Of a stretch of DNA of 64,000 nt, positions 44,771 through 56,510 are shown piece by piece. Position 1 is the first letter of the stretch; the number at the start of each line of letters is the position of its first letter. The translations under genes were made by a program, and so were the position numbers. The notes beneath the pieces are model-generated. The model had not been told where the DNA came from. It made no database searches and worked only from the letters and a program-made list of their open reading frames with translations. Location: assembly GCF_030272615.1 (NCBI RefSeq), contig NC_081409.1:22754260-22818259 (forward strand). The letters are read 5' to 3'. This stretch comes from Cryptomeria japonica (lineage: Eukaryota > Streptophyta > Pinopsida > Cupressales > Cupressaceae).

Positions 44771-45282
44771 GTTTTTGACATTTTTTGGGACCTTATTCTA
44801 AGCGCATTTAATGCTCTACCTAGCATGCATTAATGACAAGAATAAATGCATCAAAGTACGAGGAGGTTTGGTGGTACTTACCGGCTCTTCTGCCTCTATT
44901 GGCCTCTAAAATCAATGAACGTGGTCGAATCTGTGAACAAAAGCCATCGCTGCTGACTGTTGTTGCTCTTTTCTCTCTCTGCAATCTGCTCTTGTGGATG
45001 TGTAGATGACAATGAGGATGTATTTTCCCCCGTGGTCTATCTTATAAACTACCCTAGCCCTCGCCCTCGTTTCTCGAGTCAGTCTTCATTATCCCGTGAC
45101 TCTGTCACTTTATCCGGTCAGTCCATTCTAGCCTTTCTTTCTTATCGAGAGATTGTCTGTGATCTTTTCAGACATTTTTTTCATCCAATCTCTCGAGGGG
45201 GCATATCATTCTCATCTTGGGGCAAATTTGTATCAGTTCATCTTATCTTCTTTGAAACAACGTGACAAGCCGCATTGTCTCA

Positions 45283-45295
45283 AAGAGGGGCAAAA
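45283..45295 (+). other. Polypurine tract of the Tat element
   Basis: AAGAGGGGCAAAA lies directly before the 3' LTR, the expected place for plus-strand priming. Confidence 0.8.
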
Positions 45296-45970
45296 TGTAG
45301 ACACCCAAAATTGTCCAATCTAATTAAATAAATATTTTATTTATTTAATTATCTAAGCTTAATTCTTCTATTAATTAAATAAATCTTTATTTATTTAAAT
45401 TAAATAAATATCTTATTTATTTAATTTGATCCCACTTCTTCTATTAATTAAATAAATCTTTATTTATTTAATTAATTCATTAACCTTTTCTACCCATGAC
45501 ACATGTCATTCATCTCTTAATTCATACACTACCTACCCCTTTCATTATTTTATTATTTCTTTTACCTACCCTCTAATCATAGCCGACCTCCTTTTACACC
45601 TCTCGATCTTATCCCTCCATTTCATATAGTGTCTTCTATATAAGGAGATGCTTCCCTCATTATCAAACCCTAATGAATCATCTTAAGGACTCAACTACAC
45701 TACGATCCTACTTGCAACCACATTCTGTTCTTTGTTGAGCTCTTGTGCACATAAAATCTGAGAGCAAATATATCAAGAAAGATCAATGGAGATCAAAACC
45801 CTATTGGACATGTGATGGTATAATCTTTGTGATTTCATTTGATTTGCATTATCTTAGGTAATCTTCATATGTTATGGTGGATCTTTGTTGTTGTTAGGCT
45901 AGGGTTTTGTGGTTGAATTCATTTAGCCTTTCAATATCATTATTGTTCTTATCCATTTTCACCATATACA
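45296..45970 (+). repeat. 3' LTR of the Tat element
   Basis: 675 bp, TGTAGACACC... to ...CCATATACA. Missing 78 and 15 bp relative to the 5' LTR. Followed by the target duplication GAACC (45971-45975). Confidence 0.95.
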
Positions 45971-46290
45971 GAACCTATACCCGATTGTGATCTTGTTGAT
46001 GGATCTTGAATCCATACATAATCTCCATGTACCTTCCTTCTTTGGGGCCAATACTATAGGGATAGCACAAGGGCTAATACTCTTCCTTATGAATCCTTTC
46101 TATAACTCATGTACTTGCCTTGCAAGTTCTTCATTCTGATAAGTGGTCAATTTATATGCTGCTTTGTTGTGTAATGCAGAGCCTGGTATGAGGTCAATGC
46201 AGTGACTTACATCTCTGAAAGGTGCTAGGGTCTCTGGTTTGCTTCCTGCAACTATACCCTTGTATCTTTCCAACAACTCTTTCACTTCTC
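45971..46290 (-). pseudogene. Chromovirus reverse transcriptase, N-terminal part
   Basis: Minus strand, upstream of the insertion. LLERYKGIVAGSKPETLAPF, then HCIDLIPGSALHNKAAYKLT, and after a stop [19 protein letters not shown] and [17 protein letters not shown]. The next codons are the join with 29901. The frame here differs by one from the protease frame upstream: a frameshift lies near 46290. Confidence 0.85.
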
Positions 46291-46800
46291 TAGGACCTGT
46301 AGTCCTCTCTTATCTTCCTCTTTCTTTCTCACTTCTTCTTTTGGATTCACCACTATGGCAAAACATGGGGTATCCTTCTCTTTTATTATCTGTATAAACT
46401 CCTCCCTACCTACTAACATGACACTAGTCACAACATGATCATCCTTACCATCATCCGGTAGTGGGGTCATAGTGCATTGCACACCATCTTAAGTCAACTT
46501 GTAGACATTTTTCTTCCCATCATGCCTTGAGTCTACATCATATTGCCATGGTCTCCCAAGGAGTAAATGGTAAGCATCCATCTCTGCAACATCACACAAA
46601 ATCTTGTCTCTATACTCACCTATCTGAAAATCAACCCAAACTTGTTCACTTACCAAGGCTTGCTGCTCTTTGCTCAACGAGGAAACTTTGTAGGGGCAAG
46701 GGTGAGGAAGTTTCTTCAATCCAAGTTTGCTAACCATCTCTGTTGAAGCAAGATTATCAGTTGACCCTGAGTCCAAAATGACTCTACATACCTTTCAACT
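46291..46800 (-). pseudogene. Chromovirus protease
   Basis: Aspartic protease that cuts the polyprotein. LDSGSTDNLASTEMVSKLGL carries the catalytic Asp (DSGS), and YHLLLGRPWQYDVDSRHDG closes the domain. A linker to RT follows. Same frame as gag, with a stop at 46489. Confidence 0.85.
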
Positions 46801-48024
46801 TACCTTGCAATTAGTTCTAAACAATGACTTCCTCTGTGGTGGCTCCTTGATGGTTGGTACCTTCAAGAGGGTCCTTTTGAGCATAAGACACTCCCCTTGC
46901 TTTGGATCTGCATGCCTTGAAGGTGAGTTCACACTTTGGGTGTCCTCCTCCTATGCCAAATGGACTCTTCTTTCTCCACCTTGACTATTAGAACCTTGCT
47001 TTTTTGGACATCTAAATGACTAATGGCCAACTTGATTACATGTGAAACACCTTCCGGTGAACACATTCATTCCTCTACTTCTAAATCTACCTCAGCCATT
47101 GGGTCTCCTTCCTCTGAAACTACCCTTGTGACTTGGTTCTCCTTTTGATTCCTGATTACTTGACTCTCCTTGTGGTTTAGGAGATGTTCCTCTTCAACCA
47201 AATCCGCCTCTTCCTCTAAAGTTTCCTCCTCTTCCTCTACCTTGTTGGTCTCCCTTTCTTTTGAACTTTTCTTCAATTATTAATGCCATTTGATAGCATT
47301 TATGAACTATCTCAGGATTAAAGAGACTTAGTTCATCTTGAATGGCATAGTTGAGGGCATTCATGTATCTTGCTAACTTTTTCTTCTCACTCTCTAGTAC
47401 CTTTGCTCTTAAGGATAGTTTGTGGAGCTCTTCGGTGTATCCACTCACATCTAAATCCTTTTGTCTTAGGCTATGCAACTACTTGTTCATTGTCACTTTA
47501 TAATCCTCAAGTACAAATTTCCTTTTCACCTCTGCAACCATCCTCTTCCATGATGAGATGGGCTTCTTCCCTTCTTCTGCTCTCTCATTTTGTAAGAAGT
47601 TCCACCAACTAAGGGTGGATCCCTTCATCTTAGACTTAGCAGTCTTCATCTTTTGGTTCTCAGGCACATCTTCACACTCAAAGTGGTCCTCTAAGGCCTC
47701 CAACCAATCCATGACCTCCTCTAGGTTCATCTTCTCGGTGAACATAGGTACATTTGCTGTGTCATATCTGCTACCTACTCTCTCAAGAGCTTCAAGGAAA
47801 ATTCTTTGATCTGTAGGTATCCTCTCTCTTTCCTTCAAAAGGGAATCATCATCATTCCCTTCTTCTTCTTCATCAAAGTCTCCTTGCTTCTTTTCAATCT
47901 TACCCTTCAACTTATCCAATTCTTTTCTCATCTCTTTGTTTGTTGTTGCTTGCTCTCTTACAACCTTGGCCAATTCAACGTTGGTCATCCTTCTCCCATC
48001 AATAGTGTCTTCTCCTTCTGACAT
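46801..48024 (-). pseudogene. Chromovirus gag with zinc knuckle
   Basis: Starts at an ATG at 48024 (MSEGEDTIDGRRMTNVELAK), 40 bp from the primer site. It has a Glu/Asp-rich coiled region, then the retrotransposon gag domain (MNLEEVMDWLEALEDHFECE, STLSWWNFLQNERAEE, KPISSWKRMVAEVKRKFV). A TAG at 47479 interrupts the frame, which continues as LHSLRQKDLDVSGYTEELHK and LARYMNALNYAIQDELSLF. A Gly/Arg-rich part and the knuckle CFTCNQVGH..SFRC (about 47015-47060, with an in-frame stop at its centre) come last. Dead, but only by point changes in this part. Confidence 0.85.
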
Positions 48025-48063
48025 CTTGTCAATATTATTCTTCCACCCTCAATAACCTTTATG

Positions 48064-48075
48064 GCTCTGATACCA
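48064..48075 (-). other. Primer binding site of the chromovirus (initiator-Met type)
   Basis: Minus strand TGGTATCAGAGC, two bases from the LTR edge at 48078. Confidence 0.9.
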
Positions 48076-48077
48076 CT

Positions 48078-49528
48078 TGATGTAGAGTGGGCAACTAGAA
48101 GGTAAGAAGACCCAAAATCACCCCTTTATGCCTTGTCTAAGGCCTATTACAACCCCACAACTAGGATTCTACACACACCAATGCAACTAGTCACCTACTG
48201 CACTTCCTATAGAGGGTTTGGACTATCTGACATTCAATTTCACTCACCCTAGCTTCCTAACCAATTTTAGAAGTCTCTTTTTGCACCTAGGTCAAGAAAC
48301 CCCTATTTAGGCCTAATCCTAGTAGTCTTGCTAGACCAGTATTTCCCAAATCATTCAAAATTCTCCCAAAACACTCCAGGAAAAAATTATAGATATGAAT
48401 ACCCTTTTAAAATTTACATCCAATCCCAAGAGATTGAGGTTTGACTCTTCTCCATCACCCCTAAACACCTTCTGAGTTTGTAGACCTAATAGGCCTAATT
48501 AGGCCTCTTTTCCAAAGCAACTACTTGAAGATGGGGTTGCAGAACCAAAATCACCACTTGGAAATATTCCTTAGGATTCTAATCGATCAAATCCACCATT
48601 AGACTAGTCATTAAACACTCCCTAGGTGACTGTTTGTTCATTCCTCCTCATAGGCTAGACTAAGCACATTGTCTTGTTTAGCCTAGGTTTTGGTGGTAAC
48701 CACTCCAAACCTCACTCCCAGATTCCACCCTTTGGAAATATCAGTGTACACACCCCTAACTTGCATTATCAAAGAGGCCGTTGAATTACACAAAGGAATT
48801 TGCGAGTTAGGGCCACGTCTTTGGTGAAACCCTATGAATCGGGTCTTAGAATGACAGTTTTTGGCAAACTGCCCACAACTCGCTCCAAAATATATCAATT
48901 TATGTAAGATCACTTGCATTTGAACCTGCACTCACACCACAATCTAACAAATTCTAACTTCCATGTAAGTGAATCCTTTGTCAAATCGTACAATACGGAA
49001 AACAATGGAAATTCGGTAAAATATGAGTTTCTTGTTATTCAAACCACCAAATCTTTACATGCTTCATCCAACACCAACATAGATGACCTCAGGGGCACAA
49101 ATAGACCTTCCCCCAATGGCTACAACTATTTTTCAATTGGTTATGGCCATTGGAACCTCTTTTCCCAATCGGTGGAAAATGTTGCTTAGCAACTTTGAAA
49201 AGTTGCTTAGCAATTTTCAACTTTTGACAATTTTGCATTTTTGACACTTTTGACATGCCAACATCCCTAATGGACTTTGTAGACCTATCCTAGGCCTTAA
49301 AAAATTCAAGACAACTTTTCAACATGATTCCTATAATATATGAACCCCATGACCTAATTTGGTCTCTAGGTTTATAAATGACCTTAGAGCCAATTGGCCT
49401 TATAAATGGGTTCTTTATTACATCCATAGGATCCAAACTGATCCAAAACACCATCCTAGGATCTAAGACCACCTATCCAACACACAAACAACAAAATACA
49501 TTCAAAACCAAGAGGGTGCCCTACACTA
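48078..49528 (-). repeat. 5' LTR of the chromovirus
   Basis: 1,451 bp, collinear with 25882-27330. Plus-strand reading starts TGATGTAGAGTGGGC and ends CCCTACACTA. Confidence 0.85.
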
Positions 49529-49820
49529 GTCAGCATTTTTGTAATTCATGAAATCAAAATGGCCAAAATATAACATTGTGGTCGGGCAGTTCAATAGTTT
49601 GTGAATTCCCCAAGTCACCAACACACATGTATTTATTTATATAAAATTACACTTCTTTTTCTTAGTGATGAAATTAATCTTCATTGTCTTTCTCACACAT
49701 CCATACTAGACTATAGTTTCTCTGATCCAAGCAGAAATAGACATGAGTAAGCTTGATGAAGATTCTGAAGGTCTCTTGATGCACCACATGAATGGAAGGA
49801 AGCTTACATAAGATGCCTTA

Positions 49821-49990
49821 TTCCAAATTTAACATTGCTCCTTGACATGCTTGTTGTTTTCATCCAAATGCATGGTCATATCTTCTTTAACATCTACTCA
49901 AAGGATTCCAAATTTAACATTGCTCCTTGGCATGCTTGTTGTTTTCATCCAAATGTATTCTCGTATTTTCTTTACTAACTACTTAAAGGA
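49821..49990. repeat. Two-copy 85-bp tandem duplication
   Basis: TTCCAAATTTAACATTGCTC starts each copy at 49821 and 49906. The second copy differs at several positions. Confidence 0.85.
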
Positions 49991-50939
49991 TTTTTAGTAT
50001 GTTTGTGGCATTGGATAATGAGATGAATGGAACATTGAGAAAACCAGAACATTCGGATTATGCTAACGGGATCCTCACTGATATTTTTATTGAATAAGTT
50101 TAAAATGAGCATTGTTGTTATCATAAAAGTGAAGGAAAGGCTCGTGAATTGATTTTGAAAGCTTTCATGACTTCGTTTTGGATACACAGAAAGGCTCAAC
50201 ATATCTTTTTTATTGTCTTGATCTCAATGGCAGAAGATTCCTCACAATCCTAGATATTCATACCATGTTCAAAGATTCGCATTTCAATATTATTTTGCAT
50301 TCCACATCTTTTGAAACTATTGCCTTTTGAAAATATAAGTATATCAGTTTTTGTTGATTCTTCAATGGTGGATTGAATTTATTGAATTTTTTATGATTGT
50401 CTTTAATAAAATTATTTTATTTTATTTGATTTGGGATTGATTTTGGATGATTTATAGATTGAGAGAAAGTAGACTCCCTTTTCACATTTTATTTAAAATA
50501 TTTTAAGATTATATTCAATATTTCATCCTATTTTTTGTGCATTGAATTTCATGTCATATTGAATAGTGTTTTGACATGATACGTCCAAGGCTTGAGTGTC
50601 CATATATTAGAAATGAGCTGGTAGATATATCTTATATGTCTCCCTTTTACTAATATGAGTATTCATACTTGGATTCTCAAAGCCACACCTTCATGCTATT
50701 GTGATGATGCTCCTTGTATATCTCTAGGATCCTTGTGACTATCAGACCTTGTATCTAATGTGAGATCCATTTCTAGCCATGTGCGTAGGGTTGTTTGAGA
50801 CCTTGGTGTCTTGTGTTCATACTTGTGGTGTATGATATTCTTGTTTATATGTATGCTACATAATGTGGAATACCTCTTATGCTTCTTATGGTGATGATTT
50901 TCCTTGAGTGTGTTTATGCTTGGCATAGTTGATTATTCT

Positions 50940-51210
50940 TGTTGGCATGCAAATCATGATGTCTTATCATTCTTGTTGTGTAATTGATGTATAATGATGG
51001 TGTTTTTGTAAGCCATACTCTCCTTATTTTTCATGAGTGTGTGCTCTTGTGCCCAAGTGACTATCTCCTAGCATTGCACAGGGTGGACCTATAGACGCCA
51101 CACAGTTGGGTGGAATAGATCCACCATTGAAGATTAAATGGAGGTTCTATACTCCCTGCCTTTAGTTTCTCATTGTTACAATATATTGTAAAATATAAAT
51201 TTTAAGACAT
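50940..51210 (+). repeat. Diverged LTR-like segment, inverted relative of 11540-11800
   Basis: Shared landmarks with the minus strand of 11540-11800: CAAGTGAC(T/G)AT, CCTAGCA, and GTGGAGGTTCT (here ATGGAGGTTCT) followed by CTCC. Similarity is patchy. Confidence 0.4.
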
Positions 51211-51530
51211 TTGGACCCTCTCATGTAGTTGTAGTAATATTCATTGTATCTTTATGTATTGGAACACGATCCTTCCATGTTCAAAAGTAGCTTTTATTTT
51301 GTAATTATGCTATGAACTCATTTAGTTGTTGAATGCAATATTTGTAAGTAGGATTTGTGAGACATTTGTATTTACTACATATTTGAACTTTTATATAATT
51401 TAAGACGTGACTTATGTTTCATTTATGTTTAGAATCAAATCCTTAAATAAAATGATTTATTGTTATCATTTGACATTTTCCACACCTCTTCTTGTGAGGG
51501 TGTTGGCATGTTTTGATAGTCTCCTATGAG

Positions 51531-52851
51531 TGTTGGCAACAACAATGAAGAAAAATTGAGAGGGGGGGGTGAATCAATTTTCACTGGATCTACAAACTTA
51601 ACCACAAAAAAAGATCTGATAAACTGCAGAAACAACAAAGATAAGCAGATAAACATCACAACACACAACACTAAGATTTTGACATGGAAAACTTGGTTAA
51701 GGGAAAAACCACGGTGGGAACCTATCGATAATAAGATGATACTCTATAGTAATATGTGAAAATATTACAATGGAGAATGTACATGCATTCAGACACACTG
51801 CCTAGAGCTCACTACTCAAAAGATAATGACATGAAAGGCTACAACCCTCAAGGAAGTCTCACCGACTTACAACAAGATTCAAACTACAATCTGGAAGGAA
51901 TGAACTGAAAGAATAACATCTCTAAATGGTTGATTACAGTTTCAGTTAAGCACAACCATCTGCTTTGCAACACCAATCTCTTCTCAATACAACACACTGA
52001 AAGATGAATCCTTATTCACACATATCTCTCATATAATGCAGACACAACCTCTATTTCTAAATTACATGACAATATCACCTATTTATACAATTCATCAGCC
52101 TTGACAACAAGGTCGACTAAACCCTCAACTCACAATTACAAAATTACAACACATGATACAAAGATCAACCACCAGACCAATATAATGATTTACATGACAT
52201 AACATGGACCCAATTTAAATTCCCATATGCTCAACACCACCGGTAATCACACCAAGATCAACCGCAACACGTTACACCACCAGAAAAATTGCATAACACG
52301 AAGAACATCACCGGTTTAGTTAAATCACCAAAACTCACACAACGATCAATGTAGATCATCAAAAAATAGGTCATACTTACGAAACATCAACAAGCATGTT
52401 AGAAACATCAGCAATAGTTGCACCAACAACATTGATCAAATATTCATCCATCAACATCTAATCCTCAAGAATACTTGAACAACATAAACTGTCACGAAGA
52501 AAAGATAATTTGTAGAGCACCAAATCATGAACCATTTGAAATGAAGATACACAAGACCATCCAAAATAATCTCCCAAAATCTCAAATCAAGATCAGATCA
52601 CACCAGAATATACTGGAGGAAATATTGAACTCTGCAAAGCACTGATCAGATAAACAAACTGCAAAACCGGATCATCTAATATGATCAATTAAGCTTCTCA
52701 GAACACCAAAACCAATACAAAAAAATATAATGATACTAGAAATACTCCATACACCAAACCATAATCCCAATGAACCAATCTGCAATCACCGAAGCAAGAA
52801 TATATTGACATCAATGACAACAAAACACCCTAGCAACAACAATGACCAACA
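51531..52851 (-). repeat. 3' LTR of the copia element
   Basis: Plus-strand TGTTGGCAACAACAATG... to ...AATGACCAACA. A G run of eight (plus strand) at about 51562-51569. Confidence 0.92.
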
Positions 52852-52863
52852 ATCTCCCCCTTT
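52852..52863 (-). other. Polypurine tract of the copia element
   Basis: Minus strand AAAGGGGGAGAT directly beside the 3' LTR. A second, similar tract lies at about 52970-52990. Confidence 0.8.
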
Positions 52864-53137
52864 GGCATTGATGGCAACATATGAATGTGAAAAACAATCA
52901 ATGCAAAGAAAGAAAATATCTCCAACAAATTCCATCTAAGATCAAGCAGATAAAATAGTTTTTCACATGCCTCTCTCCCCCTTTGACAACAATGCCAAAA
53001 ATCTCAAAACAGATAACCAAACTCTCTCCCTAAAAACACATAACCAGACTACTCCACCAAAGGAGAAACACCAATTCATCAATCCAGATAAAGAGATAAG
53101 ACTATGAAGTCCACCAGATTGATACAACTCAATGAAT

Positions 53138-53640
53138 CTAATTCTCATCAGGAGGGGTGGATACCGCTAACTTGTCTCTCAAATAGACAAATGTATCTGT
53201 AGGCAAAGGCTTAGTGAAAATATTGGCAATCTGTTCCTTTGTAGATACATACTCCAACTTCACTTCCTCTTCATTGACTTTTTCTCTCAAGAAATGATAT
53301 TTGATTGATACATATTTAGCCTTTGAATGTTGCATTAGATTCTTTGACATGTTAATAGCACTGGAATTATCACAGTATATGATAGTGGGCTCATCATAAA
53401 TCTCTGAGATCCTTCAACATTTGCTTCATCCAAACCACCCTAGTGCAGCTACCAGCAACAACAATGTACTCATCTTCAATAGTAGATAAGGAAATTGAAT
53501 CTTGTTTCTTACTAGCCCATGAAACCAATTTCTTACCTAAAAAGAGTGCATCACTAGAGGTACTCTTTTGGTCATCAAAATCACCAACCCAATCAACATC
53601 AGTGTAAGCACATAACATGAAATCATCATTCCTCGGATAT
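53138..53640 (-). pseudogene. Copia RNase H
   Basis: LCAYTDVDWVGDFDDQKSTS carries the first Asp region. KKQDSISLSTIEDEYIVVAG follows, with Asp-Glu where SEAEY is usual. After a frame change come MQHSKAKYVSIKYHFLREKV and LEYVSTKEQIANIFTKPLP, the closing copia motif. Ends at 53138. Confidence 0.88.
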
Positions 53641-54790
53641 CACAAACCATAATCCACAGTCCCCTTCAAGTATCTAAATATCCTCTTCACAATAGTGATA
53701 TGACTCTCTTTTGGATCAACTTGATATCTAGTAGCCATGCACACAACATGCATAATGTCTGGCCTAGTCTAAGTAAGATATAGAAGTCCACCAACCATAG
53801 ATCTATATAAACTCTGATTTTCTTTTAGAGATTCATCATTTTTAGATAATTTGCAGCCGGTCACCATAGGAGTTCCAACCGGTTTGGAGTCATCTAACCC
53901 AAACTTCAACAATTCCTTCACATATTTAGTTTGAGATATAAAAATACCTTTTCCAGTCTATGAAATCTGCAAACCTAGGAAAATTTTCATTTCTCTTATC
54001 ATAGACATCTCAAATTCTTTCTACATATCGCCAACAAACTTCATGCTCAAGTCATCATCACCTCCAAAGATAATATCATCAACAAAGACTTTAACAATCA
54101 AGATGTTATCATTCTCAATCTTAAAGTATAGATTACTATCAATGGTACCTTTATTAAATCCCAATTTCAGTAAATACTTATCCAATCTAGCATACCATTC
54201 TCTAGAGGCTTGTTTCAATCCATAAAGAGATTTTTGCAATTTACATACCATGTTTACATCATTTGATAATGAAAATCCATCGGGTTGCTCAATGTAGACT
54301 TCTTCCTCAAAATCACCATTTAAAAAGGCAGATTTGACATCCATCTGATATACCTTGAAATCTTTATAGGCAGCATATGCAAGCAACAATCTAACAACTT
54401 CAAGTCTGGCTACTAGAGCAAAAGTCTCCTCATGATCAATTCCTTCTTTCTGTGAATATCCTTTGCATGCCAATCTTGCTTTATTTATGACAACTTCACT
54501 GACTTCATTCAACTTATTCCTAAATACCCATTTAGTACCAATAACATTCTTATCTTTGGTCTAGCCACAAGCTCCCATGTGTTATTATTTTCAATCTGAT
54601 CTAATTCTTCTTCCATAGCTCTCATCCAATTTTCATCTTTACAAACTTCAACAATATCTTTAGGTTCAATTTTATAAATCAAACATACCTCTTCAGCAGT
54701 TAGCCTTCTTCTAGTCATCACACCTTTAATTTTATCTCCAATAATCTGATATTTTGAATGATTCAATCTTACATACTTTTTAGTCTTCTA
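53641..54790 (-). pseudogene. Copia reverse transcriptase
   Basis: Starts with NWMRAMEEELDQIENNNTWE (near 54640). After a frame change comes [20 protein letters not shown], then [44 protein letters not shown], and the active site [15 protein letters not shown]. The Tyr of YVDD is Phe here. More RT sequence continues in broken frames to about 53640. All catalytic Asp residues are visible. Confidence 0.9.
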
Positions 54791-55690
54791 ATTGTTCTAA
54801 TTTTTAGGTTCCTGCACCTCTCCACCAGTAGCAACAACATCTGGATTGACAGTCTCTATCAGATCAGTCTGCTTCAATTCTTCAGTCTGAATATGATTTA
54901 GAATAATATATTGGCCATCATCATATCTATAGGCTCTTATCTCTTTTCTATAATCCTCATCAACCTTTACATTTTCACTCTCCACTATCTTTCTCAGTCT
55001 CTTATTGTAGTACCGGTAGGCTTTTCTCTTTGTTGAATATCCCAAGAAAATTTCTTCATCACTTCTTGCATCAAACTTTCATATGTCATCATCTCTCTTG
55101 ATATAACATTTGCTACCAAATATTTTGAAATATCTTACAGTAGGAACATGATCAAACCATAGCTCATAAGGAGTCTTACCTGTATCACCTTTAATATGAA
55201 CTCGATTGAATGTGTAAACAACAGTGCTAATAGCTTCTCTCTAATAGATCTTTGGAACATTCCCTTCAATCAACATAGTCCTTGCAGTATCCAAAACAAT
55301 CATGTTCTTTCTTTCAACAACTCCATTATGTTGTGGAGATCTAAGAGTAGATAATTGTCTTCTAATACCATGCTTCTCACAGAATGAATCAAACTCACCG
55401 GAATGAAATTCTCCACCTTTGTCAGATCTCAGACATTTCACCTTCAATCCTGACTCAGTCTCAACCTTTTCTTTTAATATCTTGAACTTGTCTAATGCTT
55501 CAAATTTCTCCTTCAAAAAGACAACCTACATTATCCTAGAAAAATCATCAATTAGCAACATAAAATATCTATCTCCCTACATACTTCTAATATTTTTAGG
55601 TCCACATGGGTCTGTATGCACAAGATCTAGCAATCCATCATATGTATATTGTTTGCTCTTGAAAAAAATCCTTGTTTGCTTACCCAATTG
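54791..55690 (-). pseudogene. Copia integrase
   Basis: Core part 55241-55516: LKVKCLRSDKGGEFHSGEF (second catalytic Asp) and STLRSPQHNGVVERKNMIVL (Glu). C-terminal part 54797-55045 begins with a GYSTKRKAYRYYNKRL block, the usual copia integrase tail (GYSxxxKAYR). Point stops interrupt. Confidence 0.88.
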
Positions 55691-56510
55691 GCATTCTAGC
55701 TGGCTTAACAATCTTAGGTAGATCTCTAACAGCTTGAGTAGAACTAGTCTTAATCATTGAATCAAAATTAACATGACACATTCTCCTATGCCACAACCAA
55801 CTTTCATCAATCTGAGTAATCAAACAACTTTTGTCACCAACATTCAAATGAAAGATATTACCTTCCATCTTAGTTCCATATGCAATCTCTATATTGGAGG
55901 AATTTAGGTTCTTGCATTTACCATTCTTGAATTGCAAATCATAACCTTTGTCAACCATCTATCCAACACTCAAAAGATTATGCTTCAAACCTTCAACATA
56001 CAAGGCATCATCAGTGTTATTCTTACCATCAAAGGAAATAGAACCTCTACCATGGATCACACAAACTTTGTCATCTCCAAATCTTACTATTCCACCATCA
56101 TACCTTTCCATACTCATAAATTTTCTTTTATCATTGGGCATATGATGTGAACAACCGCTGTCAATTACGCATTCATCTTTCTCTTCAAATTTAGCAACTA
56201 AAGCTATCTCCTCAATATTATAGCTAGTGGAATCAATAGGCATCGGTCTATCTTCTTTGATAGCAATAAATACAACTTCATCTTCTTCTGATTCTTCATC
56301 TGTAACACCTTCATCGATAGTATAACAGAATTTCTTCTGATGCATATACTTCTGGTTAGACTTGTAAAGCTTATCATACTTCTCATGCTTTTCATATCTA
56401 TCATTTCTATCATGCTTGTCAAATTTATCATGTCTATCATACTTAGCCATTCTCTCCGGGCACCTAGAAGCAAAATGTCCTACCTTATTACAAGAGAAAC
56501 ATTTCAAAGG
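55680..56510 (-). pseudogene. Copia zinc knuckle, protease and pre-integrase
   Basis: 56507 to 55680, one frame with a stop at 55959. KCFSCNKVGHFASRCPERM is a CX2CX4HX4C knuckle. An acidic, His/Lys/Asp-rich stretch follows (DKHDRNDRYEKHEKYDK). Protease: ECVIDSGCSHHMPNDKRKF (DSG). Pre-integrase: SWLWHRRMCHVNFDSMIKTS, with the His and Cys of the zinc site. Confidence 0.9.

Larger units (their letters stand above)
29902..45970 (+). mobile_element. Tat-lineage Ty3/gypsy element (16,069 bp) with antisense PMD ORF
   Basis: Plus-strand element with 768-bp 5' LTR, 2.2-kb leader, a gag-pol frame of about 2,505 codons, a second RNase H, a long 3' region with an antisense ORF, and a 675-bp 3' LTR. A perfect 5-bp target duplication (GAACC) flanks it. 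The Tat assignment rests on the long leader, the degenerate first RNase H followed by a second intact-looking one, the G-patch between protease and RT, and the extra antisense ORF. Large size and extra ORFs are known features of Tat (Ogre/Retand/Grande) elements. The LTRs differ by two deletions and roughly a dozen substitutions by eye, so it is fairly young. Confidence 0.88.
25882..49528 (-). mobile_element. Ty3/gypsy chromovirus, split by a nested Tat element
   Basis: Two LTRs of about 1,450 bp (25882-27330 and 48078-49528) enclose, on the minus strand, gag, protease, RT, RNase H, integrase and a C-terminal chromodomain. This is the chromovirus order. The primer site is 48064-48075. Without the nested 16,069 bp plus one GAACC copy, the element would be about 7.6 kb, normal for the group. 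The LTRs differ at many positions, so it is older than the nested element. The outer flanks TTCAG (25877-25881) and GTCAG (49529-49533) are a possible, one-mismatch target duplication. The LTR would then end in TA rather than CA. Confidence 0.9.
49529..51530. other. Unassigned region between chromovirus and copia element
   Basis: I see no gene here. It contains an 85-bp tandem duplication (49821-49990) and a diverged relative of the 11540-12070 segment at about 50940-51210. The rest is AT-rich. Confidence 0.5.

Noticed and set aside
25882-49528. A clear 5-bp target duplication for the chromovirus
   Set aside because: Flanks TTCAG and GTCAG differ by one base and need an LTR ending in TA, so I list it only as possible.
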